A stretch of 64,000 bases of DNA from Streptacidiphilus sp. P02-A3a (GCF_014084105.1 NZ_CP048289.1:6643922-6707921), one strand, 5' to 3'. Positions 1-8,747 are shown, counted from the first letter of the stretch. Notes: generated from the sequence alone by a model not told the origin. Program-made: numbers and translations.

Positions 1-2
1 TG

Positions 3-1520
3 GCCGGGCCGGTGCGGCGGCTCGGCCTGCCCGGGGAGCACCCCGGCGACCTCGCCTGCTTCACCCGCTTCGGCGGTCGCGAGCTGTCCCGGCTGGCGCT
101 GCCGACCGCCACCGAGCGGCTGCGCCGGGTGGCGGCCGCGCCGCGCACCGACCAGCTGCCCGAGCCGCCGCACCACGCCGACCGGATGTACCTGGCCGGG
201 TTCCTGCGCGAACACGCCGGAACCCGGCCGAACATCACCCTGCGGCCCGGCTGGCGGGTCACCGACCTGCGGCAGGACGCCCGGCAGGTGCTGGTGCGCG
301 CCGAGCACCCGGACCACCCCGGCGAGGACTGGACCGCCCGGTACGCGGTCGGCAGCGACAGCGGGCGCGACTTCGTCCGCGACGCCCTCGGCGTGCGCGA
401 CGAGGCCACCGGCCCGCGCCGCCCGGCCGCCGCCCGGCTCGGCGACCGCCGGGCGACCGCCGCCCACCTGCGGTTGCCGACGTTCCACCGGGACCGGCTC
501 GGGGGCCCCCGGGCGTGGAGCTACTGGGCGCTCGACGAGGACCCGGCGGTGAACCTGATCGCGCTGAACGGTGAGGACGAGTTCCTGCTGCTGGCCGCCC
601 CGGCGCGGGGCGGGCACCCGGGGCACCCCGCCGACCCCGGCGCGCTGCTGCGGCGGGCGGCCGGCGCCGACCTGCCGGTCGAGGTCCTCGGCGACCACCG
701 GTGGACGCCGGGCGCGACACCGGTGGCGCAGCGGTTCGGCAAGGGCCGGGTGTTCCTGACCTCCGACGCCGACCCGGCGCCCGCCGACGACGGCGGGCTC
801 GGCATGAACACCGGCATCGACGACGCCGCCAACCTCGCCTGGAAGCTCGCCGCCGTGCTGCGCGGCTGGGGCGGCCCGGGGCTGCTCGCCTCGTACGGCG
901 GGGAGCGGCGTCCGATCGCGCTGCGCAACGCCGCCGCGGCCCGCGAACTGGGGGCCGGTCCCGGCGCGGTCGCGCGTCCGGCGGCGCTGGAGGCGGACAC
1001 CGCCGAGGGCCGGGCGGCCCGGGCGGACCTGGGCGCGCTGCTGCGCTCGCACGGGGAGCGCAGCCTGTCGTCGGTCGGGGTACAGCTCGGCGTCCGCTAC
1101 GACGCCTCGCCGATCGTCGCCGGCGACCCGCAGGCCGAGCCGCCCGGCGACTCCTGGGGCTCGTACACCCCGTCCAGCCTCCCCGGCGGCCGGGCGCCGC
1201 ACCTGTGGCTGGACGACTGGCACGGCCAGGGCAGTTCCCTGTTCGACCGGCTCGGACCCGGCTACACCCTGCTGCGGCTGGGGCCGGAGCCGCCCAGCGG
1301 CAAGCCGCTTCAGGCCGCCGCGCAGGCGCGGGGCCTGCCGCTGCGGGTGCTGGACGTCGAGGGGGAGCCCGCGCGCGAGCTCTACCAGCGCGATCTGGTG
1401 CTGATCCGCCCTGACCAGCACGTCGCCTGGCGGGGGAACCAGTTGCCCACCGACCCGGGTGACCTGGTGGCGCGGGTGTCCGGGGCCGGACAGCGGCGGT
1501 CGGGAGCGTGGGCGGCATGA
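3..1520 (+). CDS. FAD-dependent monooxygenase-like protein (PheA/TfdB family), 5' end outside window
   Basis: The reading frame is open from the first bases and the visible protein begins where this family is already past its N-terminal Rossmann fold, so the start lies upstream. The C-terminal half is typical of aromatic flavin monooxygenases: a stretch ending [17 protein letters not shown], then a thioredoxin-like C-terminal domain ending with a [12 protein letters not shown] segment. Two FAD-contact motifs are degenerate. The DG motif (usually GCDGARSxVR) reads [10 protein letters not shown], and the GD motif (usually GDAAHxxPPxGG) reads [12 protein letters not shown]. The FAD/NAD(P)-binding gene follows with an ATGA overlap, so the two are co-translated. 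The family fold is clear. Whether this is an active hydroxylase is doubtful given the changed motifs. Confidence 0.8.
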   Translation, partial: AGPVRRLGLPGEHPGDLACFTRFGGRELSRLALPTATERLRRVAAAPRTDQLPEPPHHADRMYLAGFLREHAGTRPNITLRPGWRVTDLRQDARQVLVRAEHPDHPGEDWTARYAVGSDSGRDFVRDALGVRDEATGPRRPAAARLGDRRATAAHLRLPTFHRDRLGGPRAWSYWALDEDPAVNLIALNGEDEFLLLAAPARGGHPGHPADPGALLRRAAGADLPVEVLGDHRWTPGATPVAQRFGKGRVFLTSDADPAPADDGGLGMNTGIDDAANLAWKLAAVLRGWGGPGLLASYGGERRPIALRNAAAARELGAGPGAVARPAALEADTAEGRAARADLGALLRSHGERSLSSVGVQLGVRYDASPIVAGDPQAEPPGDSWGSYTPSSLPGGRAPHLWLDDWHGQGSSLFDRLGPGYTLLRLGPEPPSGKPLQAAAQARGLPLRVLDVEGEPARELYQRDLVLIRPDQHVAWRGNQLPTDPGDLVARVSGAGQRRSGAWAA

Positions 1521-3490
1521 GCGGGGACCGTCTGGAGATCTGCGTCGTGGGGGCCGGGCCGCGCGGGCTGTCGGTGCTGGAGCGGCTCTGCGCCAACGAA
1601 CGCACCCGCGCCTCGCACCCGTCGGTCGTCGTGCACCTGGTCGACCCGTTCCCGCCCGGCCCCGGCCGGGTCTGGCGCACCAGCCAGTCCGGGCTGCTGC
1701 TGATGAACACCGTGGCCTCGCAGGTCACCGTGTTCACCGACGCCAGCGTGGAGATGGACGGCGCCATCGAGCCCGGACCGAGCCTGTACGAGTGGGCCAA
1801 GTCCGAGGTGGTGCCCGGCAGTCCGAAGCAGTACGACGACCCGACCCGGGCCGAGGCCCGGGAGCTGACCCCGGACTCGTACCCGACCCGGGCCTTCTAC
1901 GGCCACTACCTGGAGGGTGCCTACCGGCGGGTGCGGGCGAGCGCCCCGGCGCACGTCACCGTGTGCGAACACCGGACCCGCGCGGTGGCGTTGGAGGACG
2001 CGGGCCCGCGCCCGGGCGGCCCGCAGACGGTCACCCTGGCCGACGGCTCCGCGCTGACCGGCCTGGACGCGGTGGTGCTGGCCCAGGGCCACGTGCGGGC
2101 CCGGCCGACCGAGCAGGAGCAGGAGTGGGCGCGGGTCGCCGCCGCCCTCGGCCTGACCTACGTGCCCCCGGCCAACCCCGCCGACCTGGACCTGTCGGCC
2201 GTGCGGCCCGGCCAGACGGTGCTGGTGCGCGGGCTCGGGCTGAACTTCTTCGACCACATGGCGCTGCTCACCCGGGGCCGCGGCGGGCTGTTCGTCCGCC
2301 ATGGCGGCAGGCTGGTCTACCGGCCCTCGGGCCGCGAGCCGCACATCCGGGCGGGTTCGCGGCGCGGCATCCCGTACCACGCGCGCGGCGAGAACGAGAA
2401 GGGCCCGCACGGCCGCTACCTGCCCCGGCTGCTGACGCCGGCGACGATCGCGGCGCTGCGGGGCCGGGCCGCCGCCGGGGAGCCGGTCCGTTTCGGCACC
2501 GACCTGTGGCCGCTGATCGCCAAGGAGGTCGAGGGCGTCTACTACGAGACGCTGCTGGCGGCGCGCGGTCAGCGGCGGGCGGCCCCGGGCTTCGTCCGGA
2601 GCTACCTGGCGGCGGCCGACGAGGCGGCCAAGCGCGGCCTGCTGGACCGCCTCGGGGTCGCCGAGGCGGACCGGTGGGACTGGGACGCGCTGTCGCGGCC
2701 GCTGGGGCGGCGGCGCTTCGACGACCGCGAGGCCTTCCGTGCCTGGCTGCTGGAGCACCTGGACCAGGACGTGCGCGAGGCCAGGGCGGGCAACCTCAGC
2801 GGACCGCTCAAGGCGGCCCTGGACGTGCTGCGCGACCTGCGCAACGAGATCCGGCTCGCGGTCGACCACGGCGGGCTGGAGGGCGACTCGTACCGCGACG
2901 AGCTCCAGGGCTGGTACACCCCGCTCAACGCCTACCTGTCGATCGGTCCCCCGGCGTCGCGGATCGAGGAGTTGCGGGCGCTGGTGGAGGCGAACGTGGT
3001 GGAGGTGATCGGGCCGGATCTGGAGGTCCGCATCGACACCGGCGGCCTGCCCGCGTTCGTGGCCGGGTCCAAGGCGGTCGAGGCGGAGCCGGTGCGGGCG
3101 ACCGTGCTGATCGAGGCGAGGCTGCCCGAGCCGGACATCAGGCTCACCGGGGACTCGCTGCTGCGGCAGCTGCTGACCAGCGGCCAGGCCGTGCCCTACC
3201 GGATCGAGGGGGCGCGCGGCGGCTACGAGACCGGCGGCCTGGCCGTGACCGAGCGGCCGTACCGGATGGTGGACGCGCTGGGCCGGGCCCATCCGCGCCG
3301 CTTCGCCTACGGCGTCCCCACCGAGTCGGTGCACTGGGTGACCGCGGCGGGCATCCGCCCCGGCGTGAACTCGGTGACCCTGGGCGACTCGGACGCCATC
3401 GCCCACGCAGTCCTGGCCCTCGCCCCGGCCCGGGCCTCCACCGCCGCGCTCCGGCAGGGCGCCGACCTCGCCAGACAGGGACAACGCTGA
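1517..3490 (+). CDS. FAD/NAD(P)-binding domain protein (large, about 657 aa)
   Basis: The N-terminus has a classic dinucleotide-binding motif ([16 protein letters not shown]) followed by [15 protein letters not shown], which matches the large actinobacterial FAD/NAD(P)-binding family (FAD-NAD(P)-binding, NAD_binding_9 type). I chose the ATG at 1517 because it overlaps the upstream stop as ATGA and has a GGAG about 10 bases upstream; the GTG at 1508 has no properly spaced ribosome binding site. The stop overlaps the metK start as TGATG. The substrate cannot be read from the sequence. Members of this family are often tailoring oxidoreductases in natural product clusters (family knowledge), and the tight coupling to a monooxygenase and a SAM synthetase suggests a joint role with methylation chemistry (inference). 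Confidence 0.75.
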   Translation: MSGDRLEICVVGAGPRGLSVLERLCANERTRASHPSVVVHLVDPFPPGPGRVWRTSQSGLLLMNTVASQVTVFTDASVEMDGAIEPGPSLYEWAKSEVVPGSPKQYDDPTRAEARELTPDSYPTRAFYGHYLEGAYRRVRASAPAHVTVCEHRTRAVALEDAGPRPGGPQTVTLADGSALTGLDAVVLAQGHVRARPTEQEQEWARVAAALGLTYVPPANPADLDLSAVRPGQTVLVRGLGLNFFDHMALLTRGRGGLFVRHGGRLVYRPSGREPHIRAGSRRGIPYHARGENEKGPHGRYLPRLLTPATIAALRGRAAAGEPVRFGTDLWPLIAKEVEGVYYETLLAARGQRRAAPGFVRSYLAAADEAAKRGLLDRLGVAEADRWDWDALSRPLGRRRFDDREAFRAWLLEHLDQDVREARAGNLSGPLKAALDVLRDLRNEIRLAVDHGGLEGDSYRDELQGWYTPLNAYLSIGPPASRIEELRALVEANVVEVIGPDLEVRIDTGGLPAFVAGSKAVEAEPVRATVLIEARLPEPDIRLTGDSLLRQLLTSGQAVPYRIEGARGGYETGGLAVTERPYRMVDALGRAHPRRFAYGVPTESVHWVTAAGIRPGVNSVTLGDSDAIAHAVLALAPARASTAALRQGADLARQGQR

Positions 3491-4698
3491 TGCCCACCCG
3501 CCTGTTCACCTCGGAGTCCGTGACCGAGGGACATCCCGACAAGATCGCCGACCAGATCAGTGACACCGTCCTGGACGCGCTGCTGCGGCAGGACCCGTCC
3601 GCCCGGGTCGCGGTGGAGACCCTGGTCACCACCGGCCAGGTGCACGTCGCGGGCGAGGTCACCACCGACGCCTACGTGCCGATCGAGCAGCTGGTGCGCG
3701 ACAAGATCCTGGAGATCGGCTACGACTCCTCGACCAAGGGCTTCGACGGCGCCTCCTGCGGCGTGTCGATCTCGCTCGGCGCGCAGTCCCCGGACATCGC
3801 CCGCGGCGTCGACCGCGCCTACGAGTCGCGGAGCGGCGACGCCACCGGGGAGCTCGACCGGCAGGGCGCGGGCGACCAGGGGCTGATGTTCGGCTACGCG
3901 ACCGACGAGACCTCGACGCTGATGCCGCTGCCGATAGACCTGGCGCACCGGCTGTCCCGCCGCCTGGCCCAGGCCCGCCGCGACGGCGCCATCCCCTACC
4001 TGCGCCCCGACGGCAAGACCCAGGTCACCATCGAGTACCAGGGCGCCCGTCCGGTGCGCCTGGACACCGTCGTCGTCTCCTCCCAGCACGCCTCCGGGGT
4101 CAGCCTGGAGGGGCTGCTCACGCCGGACGTCCGGGAGTACGTGGTCGACCACGTGCTCGCCGAACTCGCTTACGAGGGTCTGAAGTTGGAGACGGACGGG
4201 TACCGGCTGCTGGTCAACCCGACCGGGCGGTTCGAGATCGGCGGCCCGATGGGCGACGCCGGACTGACCGGCCGCAAGATCATCGTGGACACCTACGGCG
4301 GGATGGCCCGGCACGGCGGCGGCGCCTTCTCCGGCAAGGACCCCTCCAAGGTGGACCGGTCGGCCGCGTACGCGATGCGGTGGGTGGCCAAGAACGTGGT
4401 CGCGGCCGGGCTCGCGGCCCGGTGCGAGGTCCAGGTCGCCTACGCGATCGGCCGGGCCGCGCCGGTGGGCCTGTTCGTCGAGACCTTCGGTACCGGGACC
4501 GTCCCGCAGGCCCAGCTGGAACAGGCCGTCGAGCAGGTCTTCGACCTGCGTCCGGCGGCGATCATCCGGGATCTGGACCTGCTCCGGCCGATCTACGCGC
4601 AGACCGCCGCCTACGGCCACTTCGGCCGCGAGCTGCCCGGCTTCACCTGGGAGCGCACCGACCGGGTGGCCGCGCTGCGGGCCGCCGCGGGCGCCTGA
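3490..4698 (+). CDS. metK: S-adenosylmethionine synthetase (402 aa)
   Basis: Makes S-adenosylmethionine from methionine and ATP in the cytoplasm. Signature motifs are all present: [17 protein letters not shown] near the N-terminus with the catalytic His and metal-binding Asp, [12 protein letters not shown] in the middle, and [19 protein letters not shown], the phosphate-binding loop. Length is normal for the family. The start ATG overlaps the preceding stop by one base, so it is part of the same operon as the two flavoprotein genes. Streptomycetes usually carry a housekeeping metK elsewhere; a copy embedded in an accessory operon suggests a locally raised SAM supply for a methylating pathway (inference). 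A short GC hairpin follows the stop. Confidence 0.95.
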   Translation: MPTRLFTSESVTEGHPDKIADQISDTVLDALLRQDPSARVAVETLVTTGQVHVAGEVTTDAYVPIEQLVRDKILEIGYDSSTKGFDGASCGVSISLGAQSPDIARGVDRAYESRSGDATGELDRQGAGDQGLMFGYATDETSTLMPLPIDLAHRLSRRLAQARRDGAIPYLRPDGKTQVTIEYQGARPVRLDTVVVSSQHASGVSLEGLLTPDVREYVVDHVLAELAYEGLKLETDGYRLLVNPTGRFEIGGPMGDAGLTGRKIIVDTYGGMARHGGGAFSGKDPSKVDRSAAYAMRWVAKNVVAAGLAARCEVQVAYAIGRAAPVGLFVETFGTGTVPQAQLEQAVEQVFDLRPAAIIRDLDLLRPIYAQTAAYGHFGRELPGFTWERTDRVAALRAAAGA

Positions 4699-4713
4699 CC
4701 CCGGCGGCCGGGG
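4699..4713 (+). terminator. Short hairpin after metK
   Basis: Perfect 6-bp arms CCCCGG and CCGGGG around a CGG loop lie directly after the metK stop. It is short and lacks a U tract, so it may only attenuate between metK and the alkyltransferase gene. Confidence 0.35.
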
Positions 4714-4801
4714 GCGGATCGCGGTGTCCGACGACCGCCAGACACTCCGGCCGCGACGGCGCAGATTGGGAGATGAGGAATCCCGAGGAAAGGAGCGCAA
4801 G

Positions 4802-5314
4802 GTGATCGTCCACACGACCGTGGAGAGCCCGCTGGGCGACCTGCTGCTGGTCGGCGAGGAGTCGGCGGCGGCCAGGGGCGGGGTGGCGCTGGCCTCCGTG
4901 TCGATGACCGGCCAACGCAACGCCGCCGTGGTCAGGCCCGAGTGGCGGCGCGCCCCGGAGGCGTTCACCCGGGTCGCCGAGCAGCTCGAAGCGTACTTCG
5001 ACGGTGCGCTGACGGAGTTCGACCTCGACCACGCCGTCCGCGGCACCGAGTTCCAGCAGCGGGTCTGGGAGGCGCTGGAGGGCATCCGGTACGGCACCAC
5101 CACCAGCTACGGACGGCTGGGCGAGCAGTTGGATCTCGAACGCGCGGAGGTCCGCGCGCTGGGCGCCGCGATCGGCGCCAACCCGCTGCTGGTGGTGCGT
5201 CCCTGCCACCGCGTGATCGGCGCGGACGGGACGATGAAGGGCTACGCGGGCGGGGTGGAGCGCAAGGAGTTCCTGCTGATCCACGAGGGCGCCCTGCAAC
5301 CGCAACTGCTCTGA
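4802..5314 (+). CDS. ogt: Methylated-DNA--protein-cysteine S-methyltransferase (Ogt type)
   Basis: Removes O6-alkyl groups from guanine in DNA by transferring them irreversibly onto its own cysteine. The active-site motif RPCHRVIG is intact (Cys135 with the GTG start at 4802), preceded by the helix-turn-helix segment TTSYGRLGEQL and the Asn in GANP, and followed by a conserved Glu in ERKEFLLIHEG. The frame is open further upstream to 4724, but the GTG at 4802 has a strong AAGGAG site and gives the usual length of about 170 aa. It begins a run of five same-strand genes ending in a sigma factor and an Ada-like fusion, consistent with a DNA-alkylation response. Confidence 0.93.
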   Translation: MIVHTTVESPLGDLLLVGEESAAARGGVALASVSMTGQRNAAVVRPEWRRAPEAFTRVAEQLEAYFDGALTEFDLDHAVRGTEFQQRVWEALEGIRYGTTTSYGRLGEQLDLERAEVRALGAAIGANPLLVVRPCHRVIGADGTMKGYAGGVERKEFLLIHEGALQPQLL

Positions 5315-5347
5315 CCCGAGCGCCCCGACCCCGCTGGGAGAGAACCG

Positions 5348-5689
5348 ATGACCCTGACCACGGGCCACCGCGCGGCCACCGCGCCCGGGCGCGCCGCCGA
5401 GGAGCGCCCGCCGCGCGGGTACACCCTGGTCGGCGCGGACGGCCGACCGTACCGCAGCGCGGTGCCGGGCGCCCTCGGCGGGCACCGGCGGTGCCGCCTG
5501 TACGGCAGGCTGGACTGCCCCTCGGCGCTGCGGGCGTTGGCGCGCGGCGGCTACGTCCGCGAGCGGGTGTTCTTCGCCGACGAGCGGACCGCCCGTGCGG
5601 CCGGGTACCGGCCCTGCGCGGTCTGCCTGCCGGGGGCCTACGCCCGTTGGAAGCAGCGGACCCGGCGGCCGGACCGGGAGTCGGCATGA
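5348..5689 (+). CDS. Small Ada metal-binding-domain-like protein
   Basis: 113 aa. The C-terminal part (YVRERVFFADERTARAAGYRP then CAVC) matches the second half of the Ada N-terminal zinc domain, which in E. coli Ada repairs methylphosphotriesters and acts as a methylation switch. The usual first pair C-x3-C is altered. The Cys aligned with the methyl-accepting residue is Cys57 (RLDC), the partner four residues later is Leu, and an extra Cys49 lies upstream. Cys90 and Cys93 form the conserved C-x2-C. Zinc could still be held by Cys49, 57, 90 and 93, but this is inference. It lies 33 nt after ogt and overlaps the next gene as ATGA. Confidence 0.7.
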   Translation: MTLTTGHRAATAPGRAAEERPPRGYTLVGADGRPYRSAVPGALGGHRRCRLYGRLDCPSALRALARGGYVRERVFFADERTARAAGYRPCAVCLPGAYARWKQRTRRPDRESA

Positions 5690-6276
5690 GTACCGGCCCC
5701 CGGTCCGGGCGGGCCCGGTCCCGCTCACCGCTGCTGCGCCCGTCCGGCCCGGCCCCGGCCACCCCGGCCGCGCCCGCCGCGCACACCGGGGCGGAACTCC
5801 GTTCGCTGCTGGGCCTGGTGGCGGCGGCCCGGCCGACGGTCCGGACGGTCACCGTCGGCCACGGCCGCGACCCGGCCTCCGAGGCCGCCGCGCTCGCCTT
5901 CGCCGAGGCGTGGCAGGCCCGGGGCGGGGAGGTGCAGGCCCTGGTGGACTGGCCGGACGCGGCCGCCTCCTGGCTGCGCGCCGCGCGGCGGCTCACCACC
6001 GGCACCCCGGACGCCTGGGTGGTCGCCGGAGGCCCGCTCGGCTGGGCGCAGCTGAGCCGACGGCTGCGCCACAGCACCGACTGGACGCCGCGACGCACCT
6101 TCGGCTTCGCCTCGTTGGGGGACATCCTGGCGGTCGAGCTGGCCGGGGCGGAGACCCTGCGCGGCATGTCCGGTGCCACGCCCGACGGCGGCACCTGGCG
6201 CGTCGGCGGCGAGCTGATCAGCTACCACCCGGCCGATCCGGCTCCGCCCCGGCGGTACGACGACTTCCAGGAGTGA
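5686..6276 (+). CDS. Conserved hypothetical protein, periplasmic-binding-protein-like fragment
   Basis: 196 aa, starting at an ATG that overlaps the preceding stop (ATGA). There is no signal peptide or membrane segment; the first 35 residues are rich in Pro, Ala and Arg and likely disordered. The rest alternates strand-like and helix-like segments (VRTVTVGHGRDPASEAAALA, DAWVVAGGPLGWAQLSRRL) resembling one lobe of a type 1 substrate-binding fold. Similar actinobacterial proteins are, to my recollection, labelled ABC transporter substrate-binding family, though this one is cytoplasmic in appearance and has no permease or ATPase nearby. Function unknown. Its place between an Ada-like protein and a sigma factor suggests a role in the same response. 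Confidence 0.6.
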   Translation: MSTGPRSGRARSRSPLLRPSGPAPATPAAPAAHTGAELRSLLGLVAAARPTVRTVTVGHGRDPASEAAALAFAEAWQARGGEVQALVDWPDAAASWLRAARRLTTGTPDAWVVAGGPLGWAQLSRRLRHSTDWTPRRTFGFASLGDILAVELAGAETLRGMSGATPDGGTWRVGGELISYHPADPAPPRRYDDFQE

Positions 6277-6288
6277 GGTGTTCACACC

Positions 6289-6879
6289 GTGACGGACGAG
6301 ACCGTTGATCCGCTGACCGCCCGGCTGGCCGCCGACCTGGACGACGGCTTCACCGAGCTGGTGCGGCTGCACTCGGGCGCGGTGCGCGGATACCTGTTCC
6401 GGGTCACCGGCTGCGCCGCGACCGCGGACGACCTCGGCCAGGACACCTTCCTGCGCGCCTACGTGGCCCTACAGCACTACTCGCCCGGACGCCGCAGCCA
6501 ACTGCGGCCGCGTAGCTGGCTGTTGGCCATAGCGGCGAACGTCTGGCGGAACCACGTCCGGTCCAGCGCCCGGCGCCCGGTGCACGCCGCGGAGATCAAC
6601 GACGCCTGCGGCGGCTGGGCCGAACCGGGGCCGGGTCCGGAGGAGCGCGCCATGGCCGTCGACGACCGCGGCCGTCTGGTCGCGGCGCTGAGCCGGTTAC
6701 CGGACCGCAACCGCAGCGCGGTGGTGCTCCGCTTCGTCGTCGGCATGAGCAACTCGGAGGTGGCCGAAGTGCAGGACTGTCCGGTCGGCACGGTCAAGGC
6801 GCAGGTGTCCAGGGGACTCACCTGCCTGCGGGGACTGCTACAGGACGAGACCGGGAGACCGAGGGAGGCCGCGGGATGA
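6289..6879 (+). CDS. ECF-type RNA polymerase sigma factor with a TTA codon
   Basis: 196 aa. Region 2 is seen in GFTELVRLHSGAVRGYLFRV through DDLGQDTFLRAYVAL and RSWLLAIAANVWRNHVR (promoter -10 recognition). Region 4 is seen in LPDRNRSAVVLRFVVGMSNS with a helix-turn-helix ending GTVKAQVSRGL. The start is GTG at 6289, 12 nt after the upstream stop. Codon 137 (6697-6699) is TTA, rare in high-GC streptomycetes and usually dependent on the bldA tRNA, so translation is probably tied to development or late growth. The next gene overlaps as ATGA, the arrangement typical of a sigma factor and its regulator. That partner is an alkyltransferase-like/Ada fusion and not a usual anti-sigma factor. Confidence 0.9.
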   Translation: MTDETVDPLTARLAADLDDGFTELVRLHSGAVRGYLFRVTGCAATADDLGQDTFLRAYVALQHYSPGRRSQLRPRSWLLAIAANVWRNHVRSSARRPVHAAEINDACGGWAEPGPGPEERAMAVDDRGRLVAALSRLPDRNRSAVVLRFVVGMSNSEVAEVQDCPVGTVKAQVSRGLTCLRGLLQDETGRPREAAG

Positions 6880-7685
6880 GCCGGAGCGGAGGCGGGCACC
6901 GCCCGTCGACGGCATGGATCGAGCACGCCCTGGGGGGGCTGCCGGAGGCGGACTCGCCCGACTTCGAGGTGCGGGTGCTGCGCCGGGTGGGCGTCCCCCG
7001 GGCCCGGTACGACACCTACCTCCGGGTCGGCCTGCCGACGGGCGGGCTCTATGTCGCCTCCGGCGGGCTCGGCGTCAGCGGCACGGCGCCGGTCGCGGCG
7101 TTCGCCGCCCCGGCGGAGTTCGAGGAGCTGCACCGCCGCCGCACCGGACGCCCGGCGATCCCGGCCGCGACGCCGCCCCCCGGGCTGCTGACCGCCCTGC
7201 GGAGCGGTCGGACCGGGCGGCTGCCGGTGGACACGACCGGGCTGCCGCAGCCGCAGCGCGCCGCGCTGGACGCGGTCCGCAGCGTCCCCCGGGGCCAGCT
7301 CCGACCGGTCGCCTGGGTGGCGCGCGAGGCGGGGCTCGCCGACGCCGGTACGGTGCTGGCGGCGCTCGCGGCCAACCCGGTGCCGGTGCTGATCCCGACG
7401 CACCGGATCACCCACGACGACGGCGCCCCCTGCGACCTCGGCCCGTTCGACGGCACCGGCCCCGCGCTGCGGGCCGCCGAGGGCCTGGACATGGCCGGGC
7501 TGGCCGACTTCTCCAGGGCCGGGCTGCGGCTGCTCGGCAGCGGCACCACCCGCATCTACTGCCATCCGAGCTGCGCCCACGCCCGCCGGATCACCCCGGC
7601 GCACCAGGTCCCCTTTCACTCCCCCGCCGAGGCCCGCGCGGCCGGATACCGTCCCTGCCGCTCCTGCCGCCCGCTCTGCGAGTGA
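6876..7685 (+). CDS. Alkyltransferase-like protein (catalytic Cys replaced by Thr) fused to a C-terminal Ada zinc domain
   Basis: 269 aa. Residues about 50-205 resemble O6-alkylguanine alkyltransferases (YLRVGLPTGGLYVASG; LDAVRSVPRGQLRPVAWVAR winged-helix segment), but the active-site PCHRV reads IPTHRI with Thr175 in place of Cys. This is similar in spirit to alkyltransferase-like proteins, which bind but do not repair lesions. Residues 225-266 form a full Ada zinc domain with C229-x3-C233 and C261-x2-C264 (TRIYCHPSCAHARR; AGYRPCRSCRP), the four ligands used by Ada to bind zinc and accept a methyl group. In Ada the zinc domain is N-terminal; here it is C-terminal. Coupled by ATGA to the sigma factor. 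A sensor of DNA alkylation that controls the sigma factor is plausible but unproven. Confidence 0.8.
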   Translation: MSRSGGGHRPSTAWIEHALGGLPEADSPDFEVRVLRRVGVPRARYDTYLRVGLPTGGLYVASGGLGVSGTAPVAAFAAPAEFEELHRRRTGRPAIPAATPPPGLLTALRSGRTGRLPVDTTGLPQPQRAALDAVRSVPRGQLRPVAWVAREAGLADAGTVLAALAANPVPVLIPTHRITHDDGAPCDLGPFDGTGPALRAAEGLDMAGLADFSRAGLRLLGSGTTRIYCHPSCAHARRITPAHQVPFHSPAEARAAGYRPCRSCRPLCE

Positions 7686-7706
7686 TCCGGGTGAGTGATC
7701 CGGGTG
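7681..7706 (+). repeat. 13-bp perfect tandem duplication across a stop codon
   Basis: AGTGATCCGGGTG occurs twice back to back (7681-7693 and 7694-7706). The first copy contains the TGA stop of the alkyltransferase-like/Ada fusion, and a second TGA lies 13 nt on in another frame. It looks like a replication-slippage duplication with no coding effect. Confidence 0.7.
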
Positions 7707-7746
7707 ACGTTCCACCCGGCCCGGTGCCGTCCGCTGTACTTGGCCG

Positions 7747-8127
7747 ATGACCATTCCCGTACTGGACGAGCTGGATCGGCGGATCACCGCCGCGCCGCAG
7801 GTGGACCGGCGGGCGTCCCGGCGGGCGATCGCCCAGGCGCTGGCCGCCACCGGGAGCGGCCCCGGTGAGAGTCGGCCGGCGGCGCTCGACGCGGCTCAGA
7901 ACAGCGTCGGCGGTCCGGTGGGGACCGGCTCGGGCAGCCGTTCGAGCTCCGGGACGAGTGTCCTGACGTCGTCGTGGAAGCGCCGGGCGAGGGCCAGCGC
8001 CTCGTCGTTGTCCGGGGTGTGGATGAACACCGTGGGGGAACGGCCCTCGCGCAGCCAGTCGGCGACCGTGCCGGTCCAGTGGCGCCAGCTTTCCTCGGTG
8101 TGCCGGGGGTCGTCCCGGCCGATGTAG
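7747..8127 (+). CDS. Short ORF of unknown reality, possible truncated gene
   Basis: An ATG opens a frame whose first 40 or so residues (MTIPVLDELDRRITAAPQVD onward) look protein-like and begin 61 nt after the alkyltransferase-like/Ada fusion. From about 7896 the frame runs antisense to the convergent DUF72 gene and becomes Ser/Arg-rich low-complexity sequence, so only the N-terminal stretch could be genuine. No family is recognised. It may be the stump of a gene cut by the rearrangement that brought in the DUF72 gene. The 210 bases between the Ada fusion and the DUF72 stop hold nothing else clear. Confidence 0.2.
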   Translation: MTIPVLDELDRRITAAPQVDRRASRRAIAQALAATGSGPGESRPAALDAAQNSVGGPVGTGSGSRSSSGTSVLTSSWKRRARASASSLSGVWMNTVGERPSRSQSATVPVQWRQLSSVCRGSSRPM

Positions 8128-8747
8128 CGGACCACCGGATGGCCGGTGAGCGCCCGGGACCTGCGCGGCAGGCGGGGCTTCTTCTCCCAGGCCTCCCGTT
8201 CCGCCGCGCTGGTCGGCGGGGCGGCGAACAGCGCGGTGGTGTCGAAGGTGGCCCACTCCGCGCCGACGTCGCCGAGGACCCCCTCCAGCCGGTGCTGCCA
8301 GCGCGGGTCCTCGAAGAACGCGGGGTGGCGGACCTCGACGGCGCAGCGGAGCCCGCGCGGCGTCCGGTGCAGGAAGGCGGCCAGCGCGCCGAGGTCGGTG
8401 GGGCCGAAGGAGGACGGCAGCTGGACCCAGAGCGCGTGCACCCGCGGTCCGAGCGGCTCGACCACGTCCAGGAAGGCGCGCAGCGGGCCGTCCGGGTCGG
8501 CCAGGCGGCGCTCGTGGGTGATCGCCTTGGGGAGCTTGAGCAGCAGCCGGAAGTCCGGTTCGGTCTGCTCGACCCAGGACCTGACGGTGTCGGCGGACGG
8601 CGTCGCGTAGAAGGTCGTGTTGCCCTCGACCGCGTTGCACCAGCTCGCGTAGGCGCGCAGGCGTTCCCGGGCCGCGAGCGCGCGCGGCAGCTGTCGGCCC
8701 TGCCAGGCGGAGTGCGACCACATCGCGCAGCCGACATGGAGTTTCAT
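7896..8747 (-). CDS. DUF72 (YecE-like) protein
   Basis: 283 aa with the family's N-terminal pattern (LHVGCAMWSHSAWQGRQLP; AVEGNTTFYATPSADTVRSW) and the later FRLLLKLPKAITHERRL and WVQLPSSFGPTDLGALAAFL segments. These proteins form a TIM-barrel-like fold of unknown biochemical function. Cytoplasmic, no signal peptide. The start is the ATG at 8747. It lies 51 nt downstream of the MFS gene on the same strand and could be the last gene of a three-gene run (peptidase, exporter, DUF72). Confidence 0.88.
   Translation of the reverse strand: MKLHVGCAMWSHSAWQGRQLPRALAARERLRAYASWCNAVEGNTTFYATPSADTVRSWVEQTEPDFRLLLKLPKAITHERRLADPDGPLRAFLDVVEPLGPRVHALWVQLPSSFGPTDLGALAAFLHRTPRGLRCAVEVRHPAFFEDPRWQHRLEGVLGDVGAEWATFDTTALFAAPPTSAAEREAWEKKPRLPRRSRALTGHPVVRYIGRDDPRHTEESWRHWTGTVADWLREGRSPTVFIHTPDNDEALALARRFHDDVRTLVPELERLPEPVPTGPPTLF

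Noticed and set aside
259..1800. - strand open frame over the flavin monooxygenase
   Set aside because: Arg/Pro/Ala/Gly low complexity spanning two well-supported + strand genes.
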